Source: Streptomyces sp. NBC_01255 | Lineage (GTDB): Bacteria; Actinomycetota; Actinomycetes; Streptomycetales; Streptomycetaceae | DNA: 64,000 nucleotides | Assembly: GCF_036226445.1 (NCBI RefSeq) | Contig: NZ_CP108474.1 | Location: 5,146,001 to 5,210,000, forward strand | Reading direction: 5' to 3' | Shown: positions 61,360 to 64,000 of the stretch, piece after piece | Position numbering within the stretch: the first letter of the stretch is position 1 | How the letters are laid out: each line of letters starts with the position of its first letter | Notes under the pieces: generated by a model | Told to the model about the DNA's origin: nothing | Seen by the model: only the letters and a program-made list of their open reading frames with translations | Databases searched by the model: none | Position numbers and translations under genes: made by a program

Positions 61360-61645
61360 GCTGCCCGCCCTTGAACCCGTCGACGAAGGACGCCCAGGCG
61401 CCGGCCTCGAAGAGGAGCGCGGGCCCGGCCGGGACCTTGCTGTCACGGACGGGGACGAGGGGGAGGTCGTCGACGACTTCGAGGCACTGCCCGCCATCCT
61501 GGTTGCTGTAGGAGCTCTTGCGCCACGTGACGTTGCTCGACCAGGTGGCGCGCGTCGTGGGGGAGTTCCGGGGGGAGGCCGGGCCGTACGTGATGCTGCG
61601 GCCCGTCGGGGGTGGCCGGGAGTGGCAGGCGGACCCCGCCCTCAT
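61349..61645 (-). CDS. DUF397 protein, possibly extended at the N-terminus
   Basis: 98 residues from ATG 61645. The DUF397 domain is at the end: WRKSSYSNQDGGQCLEV, then VPVRDSKVPAGPALLFE, AWASFVDGFKGGQLS. These small proteins usually follow an XRE-type HTH gene; no such gene is here. The first 38 residues (RAGSACHSRPPPT) are not family sequence and may be untranslated or the end of a lost partner, so the start is uncertain. It overlaps the convergent surface-protein gene by 11 bp. Confidence 0.7.
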   Translation of the reverse strand: MRAGSACHSRPPPTGRSITYGPASPRNSPTTRATWSSNVTWRKSSYSNQDGGQCLEVVDDLPLVPVRDSKVPAGPALLFEAGAWASFVDGFKGGQLSA

Positions 61646-61741
61646 CTCGCGCAGGACCACCCTGAGGGCCTCGGGTTGTGCTGATCGGGTGGCAGGGGAT
61701 CTCGCGTGTAGCCGGAATCCTGTACGGATCGTTGGCCGGAT

Positions 61742-62080
61742 ATGAACATGAAGAGCATCACCCTCCGCATGGTCACGGTCCTCGCCGTCGCCACGGTTCC
61801 CCTCGGCCTCGTCGGCGCCGCTCACGCCGCCGACAGCCCGCAAGTCAAGGTCAGCGCCGTCGCCGCCGACGCCACGAAGAGCGGCGACGCGGTAGTGGGG
61901 ACCCTGGTCCAAGACGTGAGGGACCTCCTCGGCACCGGCCTGACCGGCAAGCCCAAGGGGGGACTCGGCCTGGTCGAGAACCTGGCGGACGGCCTCCTGG
62001 GCGAGACCAGCACGGCGCAGGCGGCGGGCACCGGCGCAGTCGTCGCGGCCAAGGACGCAAAGAAGGGGGCCGGCAGCTAG
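61742..62080 (+). CDS. Small secreted protein
   Basis: 112 residues with a clear Sec signal (MKSITLRMVTVLAVATVPLGLVGAAHA-type, cut near AHAADS). The mature part of about 80 residues is Ala/Gly-rich with no cysteine. Family unknown; it is compatible with a small exported structural or chaplin-unrelated protein, but no chaplin motif is seen. ATG 61742; ATG 61748 is also possible. No SD sequence is obvious. The 158 bp after it hold no gene. Confidence 0.65.
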   Translation: MNMKSITLRMVTVLAVATVPLGLVGAAHAADSPQVKVSAVAADATKSGDAVVGTLVQDVRDLLGTGLTGKPKGGLGLVENLADGLLGETSTAQAAGTGAVVAAKDAKKGAGS

Positions 62081-62238
62081 GTCGAGAACGGCGGGCGCGA
62101 GGTGGCATGGGCAGGGCAATCGCCTCTGTCCCTCCCCTCGCCCCGCCGGCCTGCCTGGCCGGTGACGGGAAGGAACCGGCCCTCGTCGCTGTTCTGCGCA
62201 CAGAGCGAACTCATGCTGGTCGACAGAAGGGTGAGGCT

Positions 62239-62634
62239 GTGTCAGTCATATTCAACGAGGAGACGCGCAAGCTGCTGGACGGGCGGAACTTCGCCACCGT
62301 CGCGACCCTGAACCGGGACGGCGGGCCGCAGACCTCCGTGGTCTGGATCGCGCGGGACGGGGACGCGGTGCTGTTCTCCACCACGGCGGGACGCCAGAAG
62401 GCGCGCAACCTCGCCCGGGACCCGCGGATCAGCCTCACCGTCTTCGACACCGAGAACCCGTACCGGTCCGTGGACATCCGCGGCACCGCCGAGCTCATAG
62501 AGGACCCGGAGAAGTCGCTGCCGCTCGAGCTCTCCCGGAAGTACCTCGGCGAGGACCCGCCGGCCGAGCCGGCCGAGGTGCTCCGGCTCGTCGTCCGCGT
62601 GACGCCGCAGAAGGTCACCGGCTTCTCCGTCTGA
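62239..62634 (+). CDS. PPOX-class F420- or flavin-dependent oxidoreductase
   Basis: 131 residues of the split-barrel FMN/F420 fold: LLDGRNFATVATLNRDGGPQTSVVW at the start, LFSTTAGRQKARNLARDPRISLTVFD for the cofactor-binding middle (K in QKARN), and AEVLRLVVRVTPQKVTGF at the end, the standard PPOX-class actinobacterial phrase. Binds F420 or FMN; the electron acceptor is unknown. GTG 62239 has AAGGG 7 bp upstream. Confidence 0.87.
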   Translation: MSVIFNEETRKLLDGRNFATVATLNRDGGPQTSVVWIARDGDAVLFSTTAGRQKARNLARDPRISLTVFDTENPYRSVDIRGTAELIEDPEKSLPLELSRKYLGEDPPAEPAEVLRLVVRVTPQKVTGFSV

Positions 62635-62720
62635 CCTGCTCCCTCCGCGGGCGCAACGAGACCGCGGGTCGGCGCTACGTCCCGGCGGCTGCTCGCCCGC
62701 GTGCGTGCGAGCATGCTCCG

Positions 62721-63449
62721 GTGCGTGAACTGAGTGAGCTGATCGAGGTCGAGGACCCGGCGTGGCCGGTCCTCGGCGAGGAGTTGCGAGGCGCGGCCGT
62801 GCCCGTCGAGGTGCTGGACGCCGACGCGGGGCGCGCCGCCGCCACGCTGGTGCAGACGCAGGTGACCGCGCGGTCGTTCCTGGGCGCGTTCGTGCTGCAC
62901 AGCGGCGGGGCGTTCGTCGACGACGGCTGGCTACGGGTGTACGGCAGTGCGGCCGCCGACGACTCCCGGCGGCTGCCCGCTCTCGCGAAGGTCAACAACT
63001 ACCCGCCCGTGACCGTCCCCGACTGGCGGCCCCAGGCCGGGCTCGTCGTGGCCCATGACGTCCTGGGTGGGGTGTTCGTCGTCCAGGGCGGACCCGCGGA
63101 CCAGGTCGGGCTGCCGGGACAGCCCGGGGAAATGGTCTACTTCGCGCCGGACTCGCTCCGGTGGGACGCGCTGGGCGCCGGCTACGGGGCCTGGCTGTCG
63201 TGGATGCTCGCCGGAGGCACGGAGGAGTTCTACGAGGGTCTCCGCTGGCCCGGCTGGCGCGACGAGGTCCGTGACCTGGACGGGGACCGGGGGCTCACCC
63301 TCTATCCGCCGCTGTGGTCCGCCGAGGCGCACCAGGACCTGGCGGCGACGAGCCGCGGCATCGTGGCGATGGCGGAACTCCTGGACTTCGAGCGGGAGAC
63401 GAGCGTGCAGTTCGACGAGGCGGACCCCGGATTCCTCGGGGCGCTGTGA
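62721..63449 (+). CDS. DUF2625-family protein
   Basis: 242 residues. Family phrases are RSFLGAFVLHSGGAFVDDGWLRVYGS, QAGLVVAHDVLGGVFVVQGG and MVYFAPDSLRWDALGAGYGAWLSWML; these match DUF2625, which I recall as related to the SMI1/KNR4 (SUKH) fold. No signal peptide. Biochemical role unknown. GTG 62721. The stop overlaps the GTG of the GNAT gene by 4 bp, so the two are translated together. Confidence 0.82.
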   Translation: MRELSELIEVEDPAWPVLGEELRGAAVPVEVLDADAGRAAATLVQTQVTARSFLGAFVLHSGGAFVDDGWLRVYGSAAADDSRRLPALAKVNNYPPVTVPDWRPQAGLVVAHDVLGGVFVVQGGPADQVGLPGQPGEMVYFAPDSLRWDALGAGYGAWLSWMLAGGTEEFYEGLRWPGWRDEVRDLDGDRGLTLYPPLWSAEAHQDLAATSRGIVAMAELLDFERETSVQFDEADPGFLGAL

Positions 63450-63952
63450 GCGGCACGGTCGTGCCGAGCACCGAGCGGCTCGACCTTCTGCCGCTCGCCG
63501 TCGCGCACGCGGAGGAGATGGCCGATGTCCTGGCGGACCCGGCTCTGCACGTGTTCATCGGGGGCGCCCCGCTGACCGCGCCCGAACTGCGCGCCCGGTA
63601 CGAGCGGCTGGCCGCCGGGTCGCCGGACCCCGCGGTGGTCTGGTGCAACTGGGTCGTGCGGCTGCGCGACGAGGGCCGGCTCGCCGGGACCGTACAGGCG
63701 ACGGTCACCGACGGAGGGCGGGTCGCGGAGATCGCGTGGGTCGTCGGCACGGACTGGCAGGGACGGGGGATCGCCCGCGAGGCGGCCCGGGGACTCGTGG
63801 CACTGCTCGCCGACCAGGGCGTACGGACGGTGCTCGCGCACGTCCACCCCGACCACACGGCCTCCGCCGCCGTTGCCCGCGCGGCCGGGCTCGCGCCGAC
63901 GGAGGAGTGGGAGGACGGGGAGATCCGCTGGCGCCTCGACCTTCCTGATTGA
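63446..63952 (+). CDS. GNAT acetyltransferase
   Basis: 168 residues. The RimJ/RimL-like layout: TERLDLLPLAVAHAEEMADVL at the start, LAGTVQATVTDGGRVAEIAWVVG in the core strands and the acetyl-CoA loop WQGRGIAREAARGLV (Q/R-x2-G-x-A). The pattern HTASAAVARAAGLAP closes the domain. It probably acetylates an amine of a small molecule or protein N-terminus. GTG 63446 overlaps the DUF2625 stop (coupled). The last 48 bases of the window hold no gene start. Confidence 0.9.
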   Translation: MSGTVVPSTERLDLLPLAVAHAEEMADVLADPALHVFIGGAPLTAPELRARYERLAAGSPDPAVVWCNWVVRLRDEGRLAGTVQATVTDGGRVAEIAWVVGTDWQGRGIAREAARGLVALLADQGVRTVLAHVHPDHTASAAVARAAGLAPTEEWEDGEIRWRLDLPD

Positions 63953-64000
63953 TCTCTCCGGGGCCGAGACCGGGGCCGGGGCCGGTGCCGGTCAGGCGTG

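Overview
The window is about 72% GC, GTG and TTG starts are common, there are two in-frame TTA leucine codons, LAxTG-type sorting signals and many secreted Streptomyces-type proteins. The gene order galT-galE-galK, desaturase/TetR, ppc, pth, rplY, prs, glmU, tRNA-Gln, ABC exporter, mfd is the one I remember for the chromosomal core of Streptomyces (from memory, not searched). I read it as a Streptomyces chromosome segment with ordinary core genes and a small accessory toxin-like locus. No phage, transposase, CRISPR array or biosynthetic cluster was seen.

Layout. 1-4.7 kb: the end of a LuxR-type regulator, a translationally coupled Leloir operon (galT, galE, galK) and a second LuxR-type response regulator. 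4.7-10 kb: a MarR regulator divergent from a trans-aconitate methyltransferase across a striking operator array, then two tandem secreted FG-GAP repeat proteins. 10-17.4 kb: a desaturase/TetR operon with a clear promoter and operator, ppc, a sortase-anchored protein, pth and rplY. 17.6-24 kb: a penicillin-binding protein, a coupled LysR/beta-lactamase-like pair, prs, glmU and tRNA-Gln(UUG).

24-31 kb: an orphan histidine kinase, then the most unusual part. A YwqJ-like deaminase with a SUKH-3 protein diverges from a WHH nuclease-SUKH fusion and an 820-residue protein with an Imm35-like start, a long Pro-rich linker, a deaminase-like segment and a SUKH-4 end. These are domains of polymorphic toxins and their immunity proteins, but no chain carries an export signal. 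A coiled-coil DivIVA-like protein follows behind a terminator. 31-33 kb: a VOC protein, a truncated VOC relic and a gene-free stretch made of two nested inverted-repeat elements, one of which folds as a three-way junction.

33-47 kb: an alpha/beta hydrolase with a DUF4097 protein, a DHA2 drug exporter divergent from a MacB-like ABC exporter, mfd, a secreted GDSL hydrolase, a DUF1707 protein and a TetR divergent from a SCO6745-family protein across two operators. 47-57 kb: two divergent secreted nucleases, a GNAT protein, a TTA-containing lipoprotein, a DUF4190 membrane protein divergent from an HsdM-like N6-methylase whose NPPF motif reads HPPF, and a membrane protein coupled to a Ser/Thr kinase with a TPR tail. 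57-64 kb: small membrane and secreted proteins, a VOC protein, a winged-helix regulator with a zinc ribbon, a choice-of-anchor A surface protein, a DUF397 protein, an F420-type PPOX enzyme, a DUF2625 protein and a GNAT acetyltransferase.
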